DNA of 64,000 bases from Nectonema munidae (GCA_030549495.1 JAUIRK010000101.1:868001-932000); one strand, 5' to 3'; positions 32,628 to 45,990 are shown, numbered from the stretch's first letter. Numbers and translations are program-made. The notes: generated by a model not told the origin, from the letters alone.

Positions 32628-33900
32628 TTGTCTTATTTACCGAAGATAGATCTAATATCAGTGGAAGATGAAGCAGATAATGAATATAAGTTCATTGGAC
32701 ACTTCGAAGATCATTTTACAAAGTTTCATATTTTATTTCCTTTGAAAACCAAAAGTGCTCAAGAAGTTTCAAAGATGATCGAGGAACGAGTTTTAGCTTA
32801 TCTCAGGACGCCATTAATATTTCACTCAGACAACGGAAGAGAATTTGTGAATGCAACACTTAAACATATTTTTAAAACATGGGATTCAGAAGGCAACAGT
32901 ACTATTTTTGTTACGGGAAGACCTAGACATTCCCAGTCACAAGGCTTAGTCGAACGAGAAAATTCTATAGGTATCTAATTACGTTTTTTGATTTTATTTT
33001 ATAACTGAATTTTTTTATGTAAATTTTAGTTCAACAGAAATTGTCAAAATTAAGAAATAATTTTGAGATAAAAATTTTCTTTGTGTATCTTTGCTTCCTA
33101 AAGTTTAGTTTAAACTCGCAGGAGAATGTTACAATAAAAACATCTCCTTATGAAACAGTGTTTGGCCAAAAGGCAAGAAAAACCTTTTTGCTGATAGCCT
33201 CACCGGCGATCATGATGAAAAGTTAGTGCAATCGGACTCACAAGAGGATCGATCCAGTTGAAGTTTTATATAATTCAGAAAATAAGACTCTATGCCTACA
33301 ATCTCATATTATCGATCATGATTATTGCATCAAACCAGTAGAAGAATCGAACTGTAATATGAATTGTAAATATGATAGATTTTTTTTTACAATTGATTAA
33401 TTAAATATAATTTTTTTGCAAAATATTTTCTTTATTCATTTAAAATTAGACAGAAGAACAAAGGAGCCAAGCGTGTCCAAATATGTGAAAACGTCTACCA
33501 AGAAACCTGTAAATCTGCAAAAACCATTATGAGTAATAAAAAGAACTTTATAATGTTTCATTTATGATAATATTGTTATATATTTTCTAGAGTAAATGAC
33601 AAAGTCACTCTTGTGATACCAAAAAAAGATAGGGCTTCCAGTGAGGCCAAAAGACGGCCTTGCAAAATAATTGAAGCAAGAGACGACTATGTTCGTTTAG
33701 CTTGTGTCAGTGGAGTGCTAAATCTTCTTTACAAAAAAGACGAAATTTCACATTACACTGGTTATGTAGAAGTACAAACACTTGATAAAAGGTTGAGTTA
33801 AGAGCGGCTGCAAGAAAGTTAAACCCATCAAGAAAAAGTTACGCAAATGTTGTCATTGTAGGCATCCTTGCAAACATCAAAATGCTATTCTTATAAAAAT
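32628..33900 (+). mobile_element. KRBA2/Ginger-like integrase fossil, copy A
   Basis: The pieces show an LTR-type DDE integrase core with IFHSDNGREF and SQGLVEREN motifs, a TSPYETVFGQKARK segment, a C-terminal NDKVTLVIPKKDR block and a Cys/His-rich tail (KCCHCRHPCKHQ). KRAB-A domain-containing protein 2 and Ginger transposons share this arrangement. The upstream part of the domain and any element ends are not seen. It is broken, in several frames separated by short AT-rich stretches. Confidence 0.7.
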
Positions 33901-34834
33901 AACTTTATATGTAGCACTCATTGTCATCCATCTAAAGCTTGTTCAAACAACACCGAATTTATGTAGGTTATTTTGAATTTTGTTTATCGAGTAATTATTG
34001 TTGAAATATTTTTTATCTAATTTTATATTAGTTAAGAAAACCCAATTTAAAAGTTTAACACTTGAAAATATAAGTTCAAGACAAATCATTTTGGCTTACA
34101 GACAATCATATTACATTAGTGGATTTGAAGATTCATTGATATGGAAATATAAATGACAAAAGTTTCCTGCTTCACCATTCCTACAAATCCTGCATATTAA
34201 TAGTAATCACTGTATTTTAATTAATGGTATTTCTAATAATTAGGGCAAACAAAAGTCAATAAAGTCAAAAAAACCCATCTTTTTTTTTCTTAAAAGATAG
34301 GAAGAAAAATATTTTTACAAATTAAGAAAAAACCATTTCAAAAATTTTAAGTTTATAGGTCAATAAAATGTTTTTTAGGTAAAAAAAAAAGTTAAAAATT
34401 AATTTTTTTGGTTAAAAAACTATTTTTTTTTTGAAAAAAATTATTATTTTCCAAAAATAATATTTTATGAAGTATTTTTATATATTTTTTATGGCTAGAC
34501 TTTATTGAAAATAAATATGGCTGAATTGTTTTTAACATTTTGAAGATAAATTTTTAGAGAAAATTGTCATTTTTTTATTCTATACTAAAGCTTACAAAAA
34601 CCTAACACTTCTTTCACTAGCGTTTAACTTTTTTGAAAGTACGACTAGTTTTAAACATTTACAAACAAAAAAATTTTTAAAATACATTTTTTATCAACTA
34701 AATTTATCATTCTTTTAAAAATTAAATAACATTTGAACATTTTTTAGGTCCGAAAGACCCATGTTTGCAACCAAAAGGTTAAACTAAGTTTTTGAATTGA
34801 TGATTTATTTGATTAATTTTTTATTCAGTTAGAT

Positions 34835-36178
34835 ATGCCTAAAACTCCACCATGTTCAAAAAATAAAATCAAAAATATAGTTAATCAAAGTCCAAAAGAA
34901 TTTACAATAGATGATGAAGGCAAATTATTTTGTAAACTCTGCGATGTCAATGTGAAAAACTTTTTTTTGTCCAAAGCCACAAAAACTCAAAAAAGCACAA
35001 AAGTGCTATTCCTTCGGTGTCTAACAATGAAAGTATAGACACTATGTGTCAAAGTTCAAGCAGAAGTTTTTCAAAAAAAAATGTTACTTCATTTTTAGAA
35101 GCTAATATCTCACTCCACAAACTTAATCATCCTAGCATAGTCAGCCTTTTTTCCGAAATGGGACATTCTTTACCTTCTATCAGCAACAGCAGAAAAATAG
35201 TGGACGAGATGTGTATAGAAAAGCTTGAGCAAATTAAATCTATTCTGATGGCAAACAAGTTTTCCTTATCCTAGATGCAACGGAAATCAATTCAATGATC
35301 ATTTGTAATATTTTAATGGGAGAAATAGAAGAGCCACAAAAAAAGTTGGCTTGTTAGGTGTGAAATATTAGAAACACACGCAAACGCAAATAAAGTCATT
35401 CAACTCATAGACGATGTTCTTAAAGATTTTAAGGTTGAAAGAAAAAAATTTTGATTTTTATTTCTGATGCAGCAAGCTACAATATTTCCGCGTCCAAAAC
35501 TCTAAAAGTTCTCTATGAAAATTTATATCACATAACATGTTTTGCACATTTGATGCACAATTGTGCCATGAAATTGTTAGTTTTTTTATAAAGAAGTTGA
35601 TGAATTAATCAGCTCTATGAAGCTTTTCACAGTGAAAAATAAAAAAAGAAGAGCTATATTTAAAAAAAATCGGCACTCCACCATGTCCTATTGCCACTCG
35701 ATGGTCTTCCTGGCTTAAAGCAGCGCTTTATTACGCTGACAAACTTCCTGAAGTCAGAAAAATTGTTGAAAGTATTCAAGATGAAAACAGTTTGATAGTG
35801 AGTCGTGCTAAAGAAACGCTGAAAAACTTATAAGAGGTTGAACAATTGATAAACATCAAAACATCTTATTAATGTATTGTAAATGTGATTGAAATCAACC
35901 TTTCCACCACACTCACTATTGAAAAGGCGTTTAGTATTTATAAAAATTTAGACTTTGGAATCGATGAATGTAATGTTAAAGCCTATTTGGATAAGCGCAT
36001 GGAAGTCAGCTACATACAAAATATAATCAATCTTAGTAATCCAAACATATCTTCCTCATCTTACATTTTGCTGAGATCATGTCAGTCTACTTCTGTTTCT
36101 GTAGAACGATCCTTTTCTTTGCTCAAAAAAATAATGACAAAAGATCGAAATTTTTTGCCCTTAAATATTTTCTGTTTT
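34835..36178 (+). pseudogene. CGGBP1-like hAT transposase relic, copy A
   Basis: The trace starts at ATG 34835 (MPKTPPCSKNKIKNIV) with a BED-like finger trace LFCKLCDVNV. It continues through a MGHSLPSISNSRKIVDEMC block, the LIFISDAASYN motif of the catalytic core, CFAHLMHNCAMK, RWSSWLKAALYYADKLPEVR, and the C-terminal dimerisation motif STSVSVERSFSLLKKIMTKD. This order is that of CGGBP1-type hAT transposases. The reading frame is broken by frame changes at about 35030, 35270 and 35580, a further shift in the A-run at about 35665, and stops at about 35830 and 35870. No terminal repeats were recognised. Confidence 0.8.
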
Positions 36179-36439
36179 ATTTTAATTCTTCATAGTTTTA
36201 TTTTTCTTACTTGTTTTTTTGTTTGCTTATGTTTTAATTGAATAAAATAATGAAAAAAACATTGATAGATTGTTTAAAAGAAAAATATTTTTTTGCTAGT
36301 TTTTACAAAAACTCATTCCTTTCTTAGTTTAGAGAAGCTAAAATATGGTTAGGTCAAGTCAAAATTTTGAATAATAAAGTCAAAAAAAATTTTTTTTAGG
36401 TCAAAAAAATTTCCTTACTAATAATACACTGAATATATA

Positions 36440-36750
36440 TGATTCTTTACGTCCGAAATGCTTGAAGAAATATATGAATATATAAATTTTCAAGATGAAG
36501 ACTTAACAGTGAACTTAATGTCATGCGACAAACAGAAAGATGGCTCAAGCTGTGGTGTATATGCAATTGCATTTTCTTTATCAATCCTATTCAACCAAAC
36601 ACTAACACATCTAACATATATTTTAATAAACGTGTGGATAAACATTTATACAACTGCTTTATTACCAACCGTTTGTCACCATTTCCACGTATCGATAGTT
36701 TCAGAGATACTATACACACAGCATCATATATTACAAAAAAGACTTAAAAC
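36440..36750 (+). pseudogene. Ulp1/C48-type protease relic, copy A
   Basis: The C-terminal half of a SUMO-protease-like fold is recognisable: the Gln...Cys active-site motif DKQKDGSSCGVYAIAFSLSI and, about 30 residues later in a neighbouring frame, a DKHLYNCFITNRLSPFPRID segment like the end of many transposon-borne Ulp1 domains. The His and Asp of the triad lie outside the visible part. Which neighbouring element it belonged to is uncertain; Ginger elements and some MULEs are known to carry Ulp1 domains. It is broken. Confidence 0.65.
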
Positions 36751-37329
36751 TTTTATTACACTTTTTCTATTTTTTGTTATTGAATTAAAAAATGTTATAT
36801 CTTACTTTGAACTTTATATTGTTATGAAAATTAAATAAAATGTTTATTTTATTTCTGTACTAAATTTATTCAATAGAGTTTAATTGATAAAAAATTATTC
36901 AAGTATTCTAAAATGTTGAAAAAAGACACTTACTTTTGAACATTTGTATACTGTTTAAATGTCTTAAATGTAAAGGTAAAGAATTCCAAACTTTAATTTT
37001 TTTGAAAAAAAATTTTTTACTTCTAGAATATTTGTATCTGATATTGCACATATCGTTTTTATTTCGTAAATTATATTTAATAACTCGAATATTTTTTACT
37101 AAAGTTTACATTCATGTTTACACATTTATAAACAAATGTCAATAAATGAATTTTATAAATTTGTTCAAGATCAGGTATTTAGAGTTTATTTCGTATTGCT
37201 GCAGAAGTTCCATTATAAATGATTTTTACAGCTTTGTCTTCTTTTTTGTAACAATTTTAATTTAGATCAATTAACAAAACATTATTTGAAATTACAGTAT
37301 ATAAGTTTAGAATGAAACACTCCAACAAA

Positions 37330-38560
37330 ATCGAACTACTCTCTCATTCTCACCACCCACATACTCAACCATGCCCCAGATTATCTACATACGTACAAGT
37401 CTCCTCCATACCCAACTAGCTTATCCAATAACATTCAGGATAAACAAAACCCTCTCTTCATAAGCCCAAGACAACCGTAAATAGCGAGCTTACTCTAAAA
37501 ATCGTCCCCCTACTCCATCTGACTCTAAAACCGAGAAAGCTGCCTTCCGACAAAAATAGTCAAAAACCTAGAAACTATTAAGAATACACTTACCATCTCT
37601 AACACACGATCCTCAAATAGTGGCACTATTTACTTTCAATTTTCAAAACCATAAGAGAGAGCACTAGTACATCAAACACTTCACAATAACGGAATTAAAT
37701 CCGAAGATTTACCCATCCTCAAACCTGGTTTCCTACTCAGAAGCATACCCATAACCACACCACTTTCTTCTCTCTCTGCAACCATTGCTAATGAAAACCT
37801 AAACCTAAAAAATATTGGCGCCCTTAACACAGTACGCCAAGCTGGTAGCACATGAACCTCCTCTTATAGTGCTATACTAGAACCCAGCAACCCTAACATT
37901 TTTAAACACCTACTTAAATCTCCATTACTCATAGTAGACCATCACATTCTCACTCTAATCTTAGCAAAACAATTACATCGCCAATGCCAGAAATGTCTAA
38001 AATACAATCACTCAACGAATAAATGCAAAGCTGCATCACCAAATTGCGATCCCTGAGGAAATCGAGGCCACTCTATATCAGAATGCATTTTCAAAAATGA
38101 TTCCACAAAACTCTCATGCTTCAATTGCCACAATCATCACAACGCTACATCCAAACATTGCGAATTCAAAATTCAACACGCACAACATATCCAAAATCAA
38201 CACAACCTTCTAAAAATTCATATGCAAAATTTTCTTCACATAAACTTCAACCACTCTTGTGCCGCTTGGACAAACCTATATAACATTCTAATTTCAAACA
38301 TTTTTGATATTATTTCCATTAACGAACCGTACCCAAATCTCTCTTTTAATATGCCAAATTACTTACTATATCACACTTCACCTTTATCCTTTTATTCTGC
38401 ATGCATCTTCATAAAATCAACCGTTCATCATGATAATGGATAAGTGGCTATTATCAACTAATTGGTTAGACAAATAGTTAGCCGCCTAAAGTGGAAAAGT
38501 ACAATTACCGAATGCCTTTCACATTCACTAATATCAATCTACCTACACCCTGGAGACCAC
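37330..38560 (+). pseudogene. LINE relic (R1/Jockey-like), ORF1 zinc knuckles and endonuclease start, copy A
   Basis: CA-rich plus-strand DNA, unlike its surroundings, encodes a Gag-like LINE ORF1 tail with a CCHC knuckle CQKCLKYNHSTNKC and further Cys/His clusters (CIFKNDSTKLSCFNCHNNHN). It is followed at 38222 by the start of an APE-type endonuclease: HINFNHSCAAWTNLYNI, then IFDIISINEPYPN (the catalytic E in NEP), later LISIYLHPGD. Reverse transcriptase is absent here. Stops occur within ORF1 (for example after NCDP at about 38054) and after the HHDNG segment. Confidence 0.7.
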
Positions 38561-38689
38561 TGAAAAGCATATAAATATCAATACAATACTCAGTATAGAC
38601 ACTTGTTTCTTCCAATAAAGTATTTTCTCCATTTGCAATCATGGTAGCAGAGAGTGGTTCCTCCTTGTGAATTACGGATCTGGACAGAA

Positions 38690-39450
38690 AGAAGCAGGGC
38701 AGTGCTCTTATCCTCTCCCTTCCCGATCCTTTAAATTCTCGAGATGCAGCTCTTGAGTTAGACGTCGACATCATCAACAGTGAAAGCGGGATAAGTTAGA
38801 TGACTTCTACGAAAGGGACAAAAACGTCAAAGCTTTTCTATCCTGGAGACAATTTATCCACTATCCCCGAACAGAAGGAGTACCAATGAGTGACTTCATA
38901 GTCGCATTTGAAAGAAACTAGCAATTGCAAATGCAGCGCTATGAACTTGCCTGAAGGAGTCTTAGCTTTCCAGCTTATGGAGAGTGCAAATCTCGTTCAA
39001 GAAATAAGAGATATTGTCTTGCGAACATTGGCAGAAGTGACGTTTGCTCACATGAAAAAACAAATATTGAAGATGCACCAAAGCTTCCAAACAATTACAC
39101 ATGGAGAATCTAAAATGGTTGAAAATGACAGCATCATTCACATTAAAATGAAAATGCGTTTCCCGCTGGAAAACTGGATAGTGTTCACCAAGCTCGAAGA
39201 TATTAAGCCAGAGGTGTGAGACGTGCAGGCGATATAAAAGGACTCCCTCCAGACAATCAAGTCGTCACTATGGACTTAAACCTGGCGTGAAAATTTTGCA
39301 TATGATAGATCATGCAACAAGGTACTGCCAAGCAATTCGAATAAAAAACAAAAGCAAAAATTAAATAATTTCGCAAATTGAAATACTCATATTGAAAAAC
39401 TCTCAACAAGTCATTTCTACTAAAGTTACAAGATATAGCAAGATTCTTTA
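38690..39450 (+). mobile_element. LTR-retroelement fossil, gag plus integrase start, copy A
   Basis: A gag-like stretch (recognisable by a NLPEGVLAFQLMESANL segment) is followed, without a polymerase region, by the opening of an integrase core (ILHMIDHATRY-type motif at about 39295-39325). No LTRs were identified. This is an old, internally reduced and broken copy that abuts the LINE relic and was amplified with the block. Confidence 0.6.
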
Positions 39451-40171
39451 ACTCCAGCAAAAAGCTTCATTCACTTCACACACAAACATACAGAACATTT
39501 ACCCCAATTAAATACCTCTACTTCTATACCTGCTTTAAAAACTATCAAATATCTAAGACTTAACCACCGACATACAACAACTTACTTCCCCCATTTCTTC
39601 CGATCAGACCCCACAACACTACTCCATCCTATTCTTTCTAATCTACTCTATTAGCAAAATACGCACCAAATATTGCTAGCTACGTAGTTCATCCCTCGAT
39701 ACATCGATCTCTTTTAACTCACCCATCTGCACAAAATCCATTCAAAACCTCTGGTTCTAGGCGATTGTCAAGAAAGCTACAATGTCAAGAAAAGTCATTA
39801 ATTGTTTACATATGTCTTCATCACTACGTGATGTTGACATTACATCTGTGGCTTGTTATACTCCATTTTCTTCGTCATCACTTTGCCCTGCTACACAGCT
39901 ACTGCTCTTTTGTAAATCTCTTCATATCTTTGTAGTAAAAATAATAATACCTTAATGTGAATTTTTTTGTTTTATTTTTCAACATGGTAATTAATAATAC
40001 TGTAGATCTTTTTGGAATAAATGATATAAAATTTTGAGAACTTCATCTTACATTTTTAGCAATAATATAGAAAGTGAATTATAGTTTTATTAAAAAATTT
40101 TCAATAATTTATAATAGAAATTCGATCAATAAAGAAACTGAGGGAATTTATTTTTACTTTCATAGTTTTTA

Positions 40172-40690
40172 ATGTTTTTTTTTGTATATTTTTGCAGGAA
40201 CAATTTGTCTCTTCTTAGCGCAGAAGAAAGAAAAGAAATCGGTAAAATGAGAACCATATTAAGAAAAATAAGGTATAACAAAAAAAGAATGGCTCCTCCT
40301 CCAGACATATTTTTTTCTATACCTAAAAAGTTTACACGTGCCAAAAATTCCTTGTTTTTGCAATTTGATTATATTCAGGAAAACAAGAGACTTCTTATTT
40401 TTCACGGTGAAGTTATTAAACAGATTAATCAAGTGAGCAATGTTAGCTGTCTGTATATAGACGGCACTTTCAAAAAAGCTCCGAAGCACTTCTATCAAAT
40501 AGTGACGGTTCATACCTTCCACAATAATATTCAGCTCCCAATTTTGTATGCTCTAGCATCGAACAAAAAAGAGGAAACATAGAAGTAATAAATTATATAT
40601 TTTGAATAATTTATAATGATTACATTTTTAGCAGGATATTTGAAAGTTTAAAAGCACTAATTGATGAAACCAAAATCGAGGTAATAAAAA
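40172..40690 (+). pseudogene. MULE transposase relic, copy A (truncated)
   Basis: The open frame 40172-40582 contains NLSLLSAEERKEIGK, APPPDIFFSIP and the first catalytic motif SCLYIDGTFKKAPKHFYQIV, typical of MULE (MuDR-type) transposases near FLYWCH proteins. After a short AT-rich gap an ESLKALIDETKIE segment follows and then stops at about 40676, where the copy jumps to the tail sequence. The second catalytic motif and the C-terminus are therefore missing. Confidence 0.8.
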
Positions 40691-40831
40691 AAAATAAATT
40701 TTGTTTATACCAAAAATTGAAAAACTTAGATTGGTAAAAAATAGTTTTCAGTTTTATTCAAATATGAATAAATATGATAAACTAAAGCATAAAATAATTT
40801 CTAAAATTTCTTAATAGTGATAAATAATATT

Positions 40832-41186
40832 TAGAACATCTGATGACCAGTACTGACGAGCGTGTTCTAACCGAAGCTATTGGTTTAAGAGCCTATTACT
40901 CGCTTTTACCTGTAAATCATTTAGTATTAAGCAACTCCGCATATAAAATTAAGACGACAAATTTGGAATGACTATTAAAAGATTTTAGAAGCGTTGAAAA
41001 AGTAGGCTCAACCATGAAAATTGTAGCACCGTAATTTTTAAATTTAATCATCCAAGTCATTCTACCAAATTCAGACTTTTGTCTTCTATATTGGTTGCAC
41101 TAATAATATTTAGTAAAAACAGCTATAATTAAGTTAGAAAAATAATAATGAATGGTCATTTATTTTTAATATAAAATGTTTTTTAT
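40832..41186 (+). repeat. 355-bp block at the A/B junction
   Basis: Near-identical inverted copy of 10749-11103. Its first third resembles, at lower identity, the MULE stretch at about 50120-50210 of copy B (shared ...GTGTTC...GAAGCTATT.GTTTA...), which suggests it is a segment of a related but diverged MULE element placed here from elsewhere. Confidence 0.8.
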
Positions 41187-41857
41187 AAGCTCTTCAAAAT
41201 TTATATCTTAAGAGGCGCACACCCTTGGCGGGAGAGGGGAGGCGAAAAGCCTATTCGCTCCCCTCCCAATAATTTTGAATTTTTTTAACTAGTGTATATG
41301 CGTTATGTAAACCTTATTCGATAGATAATATTAATTTGTCAGGCTGTACAGTGTACACTCTCTATTTTAAGGGATTGCTTGAAAACTTGATGTCCCTTTG
41401 AGGATGTACGCCCCTGTGTATCATATATATATTGGAACACATAGCACTTATATATACAGATTTTTTGATTGAATATGACTTTTTTATAGCAATTTTCAAT
41501 CAAATTAAAATTGATCGTTCCATATAAAAATAAATAAATCATACCATCAGATTTGCAATTAATTATTTAGTGGTTGCGCTCTAGTATTTTATAAAAAAAA
41601 AAGATGGCGGTCTGAAATCCCTCCCCCCCCCCCTCTGCATTACTGAAAAAATGAATACCCTGTCACTAATAGGGTTAATGTTTATTCATTTCATTTTTTA
41701 ATTAACACTAGAAATGCCTATATTAATTTTAACATATAATTACCAAACGATATATAACAATTTAGTAAATTTAATTTTGAAAATATTTTGTAACATTTCA
41801 AGTTTAAATAATTCATGAGATTGAAAAAATATTCGCTTTTTTCAATCAGTCTATTTT

Positions 41858-43110
41858 TTGTCTTATTTACCGAAGATAGATCTAATATCAGTGGAAGATG
41901 AAGCAGATAATGAATATAAGTTCATTGGACACTTCGAAGATCATTTTACAAAGTTTCATATTTTATTTCCTTTGAAAACCAAAAGTGCTCAAGAAGTTTC
42001 AAAGATGATCGAGGAACGAGTTTTAGCTTATCTCAGGACGCCATTAATATTTCACTCAGACAACGGAAGAGAATTTGTGAATGCAACACTTAAATATATT
42101 TTAAAAACAGGGGATTCAGAAGGCAACAGTACTATTTTTGTTACGGGAAGACCTAGACATTCCCAGTCACAAGGCTTAGTCGAACGAGAAAATTCTATAG
42201 GTATCTAATTACGTTTTTTGATTTTATTTTATAACTGAATTTTTTTATGTAAATTTTATTTCAACAGAAATTGTCAAAATTAAGAAATAATTTTGAGATA
42301 AAAAATTTCATTGTGTATCTTTGCTTCCTAAAGTTTAGTTTAAACTCGCAGGAGAATGTTACAATAAAAACATCTCCTTATGAAACAGTGTTTGGCCAAA
42401 AGGCAAGAAAAACCTTTTTGCTGATAGCCTCACCGGCGATCATGATGAAAAGTTAGTGCAATCGGACTCACAAGAGGATCGATCCAGTTGAAGTTTTATA
42501 TAATTCAGAAAAGAAGACTCTATGCCTACAATCTCATATTATCGATCATGATTATTGCATCAAACCAGTAGAAGAATCGAACTGTTATAGATTTTTTTTA
42601 CAATTGATTAATTAAATATAATTTTTTTGCAAAATATTTTCTTTATTCATTTAAAATTAGACAGAAGAACAAAGGAGTCAAGCGTGTCCAAATATGTGAA
42701 AACGTCTACCAAGAAACCTGTAAATCTGCAAAAACCATTATGAGTAATAAAAAGAACTTTATAATGTTTCATTTATGATAATATTGTTATATATTTTCTA
42801 GAGTAAATGACAAAGTCACTCTTGTGATACCAAAAAAAGATAGGGCTTCCAGTGAGGCCAAAAGACGGCCTTGCAAAATAATTGAAGCAAGAGACGACTA
42901 TGTTCGTTTAGCTTGTGTCAGTGGAGTGCTAAATCTTCTTTACAAAAAAGACGAAATTTCACATTACACTGGTTATGTAGAAGTACAAACACTTGATAAA
43001 AGGTTGAGTTAAGAGCGGCTGCAAGAAAGTTAAACCCATCAAGAAAAAGTTACGCAAATGTTGTCATTGTAGGCATCCTTGCAAACATCAAAATGCTATT
43101 CTTATAAAAA
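41858..43110 (+). mobile_element. KRBA2/Ginger-like integrase fossil, copy B
   Basis: Same parts and order as in copy A, nearly identical in sequence; broken. Confidence 0.7.
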
Positions 43111-44044
43111 TAACTTTATATGTAGCACTCATTGTCATCCATCTAAAGCTTGTTCAAACAACACCGAATTTATGTATGTTATTTTGAATTTTGTTTATCG
43201 AGTAATTATTGTTGAAATATTTTTTATCTAATTTTATATTAGTTAAGAAAACCCAATTTAAAAGTTTAACACTTGAAAATATAAGTTCAAGACAAATCAT
43301 TTTGGCTTACAGACAATCATATTACATTAGTGGATTTGAAGATTCATTGATATGGAAATATAAATGACAAAAGTTTCCTGCTTCACCATTCCTACAAATC
43401 CTGCATATTAATAGTAATCACTGTATTTTAATTAATGGTATTTCTAATAATTAGGGCAAACAAAAGTCAATAAAGTCAAAAAAACCCATCTTTTTTTTTC
43501 TTAAAAGATAGGAAGAAAAATATTTTTACAAATTAAGAAAAAACCATTTCAAAAATTTTAAGTTTATAGGTCAATAAAATGTTTTTTAGGTAAAAAAAAA
43601 GTTAAAAATTAATTTTTTTGGTTAAAAAACTTTTTTTTTTTTGAAAAAAATTATTATTTTCTAAAAATAATATTTTATGAAGTATTTTTATATATTTTTT
43701 ATGGCTAGACTTTATTGAAAATAAATATGGCTGAATTGTTTTTAACATTTTGAAGATAAATTTTTAGAGAAAATTGTCATTTTTTTATTCTATACTAAAG
43801 CTTACAAAAACCTAACACTTCTTTCACTAGCGTTTAACTTTTTTGAAAGTACGACTAGTTTTAAACTTTTACAAGCAAAAAATTTTTAAAATACATCTTT
43901 TATAAACTAAATTTATCATTCTTTTAAAAATTAAATAACATTTGAACATTTTTTAGGTCCGAAAGACCCATGTTTGCAACCAAAGGGTTAAACTAAGTTT
44001 TTGCAATTGATGATTTATTTAATTAATTTTTTATTCAGTTAGAT

Positions 44045-45412
44045 ATGCCTAAAACTCCACCATGTTCAAAAAATAAAATCAAAAATATAGTTAATCAAAG
44101 TCCAAAAGAATTTACAATAGATGATGAAGGCAAATTATTTTGTAAACTCTGCAATGTCAATGTGAAAAACTTTTTTTGTCCAAAGCCACAAAAACTCAAA
44201 AAAGCACCAAAGTGCTATTTCTTCGGTGTCTAACAATGAAAGTATAGACACTATGTGTCAAAGTTCAAGCAGAAATTTTTCTAAAAAAAAATGTTACTTC
44301 ATTTTTAGAAGCTAATATCTCACTCCACAAACTTAATCATCCTAGCATAGTCAGCCTTTTTTCCGAAATGGGACATTCTTTACCTTCTATCAGCAACAGC
44401 AGAAAAATAGTGGACGAGATGTGTATAGAAAAGCTTGAGCAAATTAAATCTATTCTGATGGCAAACAAGTTTTCCTTATCCTAGATGCAACGGAAATCAA
44501 TTCAATGATCATTTGTAATATTTTAATGGGAGAAATAGAAGAGCCACAAAAAAAGTTGGCTTGTTAGGTGTGAAATATTAGAAACACACGCAAACGCAAA
44601 TAAAGTCATTCAACTCATAGACGATGTTCTTAAAGATTTTAAGGTTGAAAGAAAAAAATTTTGATTTTTATTTCTGATGCAGCAAGCTACAATATTTCCG
44701 AGTCCAAAACTCTAAAAGTTCTCTATGAAAATTTATATCACATAACATGTTTTGCACATTTGATGCACAATTGTGCCATGAAAGTGCGAGTTTTTTATAA
44801 AGAAGTTGATGAATTAATCAGCTCTATGAAGCTTCTCAAAGTGAAAAATAAAAAAAGAAGAGCTATATTTAAAAAAATCGGCACTCCACCATGTCCTATT
44901 GTCACTCGATGGTCTTCCTGGCTTAAAGCAGCGCTTTATTACGCTGACAAACTTCCTGAAGTCAGAAAAATTGTTGAAAGTATTGAAGATGAAAACAGTT
45001 TGATAGTGAGTCGTGCTAAAGAAACGCTGAAAAACTTATAAGAGGTTGAACAATTGATAAACATCAAAGCATCTTATTAATGTATTGTAAATGTGATTGA
45101 AATCAACCTTTCCACCACACTCACTATTGAAAAGGCATTTAGTATTTATAAAAATTTTTAACTTTGGAATCGATGAATGTAATGTTAAAGCCTATTTGGA
45201 TAAGCGCATGGAAGTCAGCTACATACAAAATATAATCAATCTTAGTAATCCAAACATATCTTCCTCATCTTACATTTTGCTGAGATCATGTCAGTCTACT
45301 TCTGTTTCTGTAGAACGATCCTTTTCTTTGCTCAAAAAAATAATGACAAAAGATCGAAATTTTTTGCCCTTAAATATTTTTAAATATTTTCTGTTTTATT
45401 TTAATTCTTCAT
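44045..45412 (+). pseudogene. CGGBP1-like hAT transposase relic, copy B
   Basis: Same structure as copy A and most of the same breaks. The central core is open for 126 codons (44661-45041) because the small shifts seen in copy A at about 35580 and 35665 are absent here, so those arose after duplication. The dimerisation region is open at 45097-45414. Confidence 0.8.
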
Positions 45413-45659
45413 AGTTTTATTTTTCTTACTTGTTTTTTTGTTTGCTTATGTTTTAATTGAATAAAATAATGAAAAAAACATTGATAGATTGTTTAAAAGA
45501 AAAATATTTTTTTGCTAGTTTTTACAAAAACTCATTCCTTTCTTAGTTTAGAGAAGCTAAAATATGGTTAGGTCAAGTCAAAATTTTGAATAATAAAGTC
45601 AAAAAAAAATTTTTTAGGTCAAAAAAATTTCCTTACTAATAATACACTGAATATATATG

Positions 45660-45990
45660 ATTCTTTGTATTCATCTTATACGTCCGAAATGCTTGAAGAA
45701 ATATATGAATATATAAATTTTCAAGATGAAGACTTAACAGTGAACTTAATGTCATGCGACAAACAGAAAGATGGCTCAAGCTGTGGTGTATATGCAATTG
45801 CATTTTCTTTATCAATCCTATTCAACCAAACACTAACACATCTAACATATATTTTAATAAACGTGTGGATAAACATTTATACAACTGCTTTATTACCAAC
45901 CGTTTGTCACCATTTCCACGTATCGATAGTTTCAGAGATACTATACACACAGCATCATATATTACAAAAAAGACTTAAAATTAAATAAAA
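45660..45990 (+). pseudogene. Ulp1/C48-type protease relic, copy B
   Basis: Same active-site segment as in copy A; slightly more of the upstream residues (YSSYTSEMLEEIYEYINFQD) can be read. Broken. Confidence 0.65.

Larger units (their letters stand above)
31999..41187 (+). repeat. Composite tandem block, copy A
   Basis: This is the first of three head-to-tail copies. Homology with copy B begins at aagctcttcaaaatttatatctt (31999 and 41188). The order of contents is integrase fossil, CGGBP1-like hAT relic, Ulp1-like relic, LINE 5' part, LTR gag/integrase fossil and MULE relic. Copy A has lost most of the MULE body and ends with the 145-bp tail also seen at the end of copy C, plus the 355-bp block 40832-41186. 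Stretches without genes inside it (about 33900-34830, 36250-36440, 36840-37330, 39480-40140) are AT-rich; the last is CA/CT-rich and may be more LINE-derived sequence. Confidence 0.9.

Noticed and set aside
32628-33801. Host KRBA2-like genes in three copies
   Set aside because: The fragments lack the upstream part, sit among dead elements and are broken alike in every copy.
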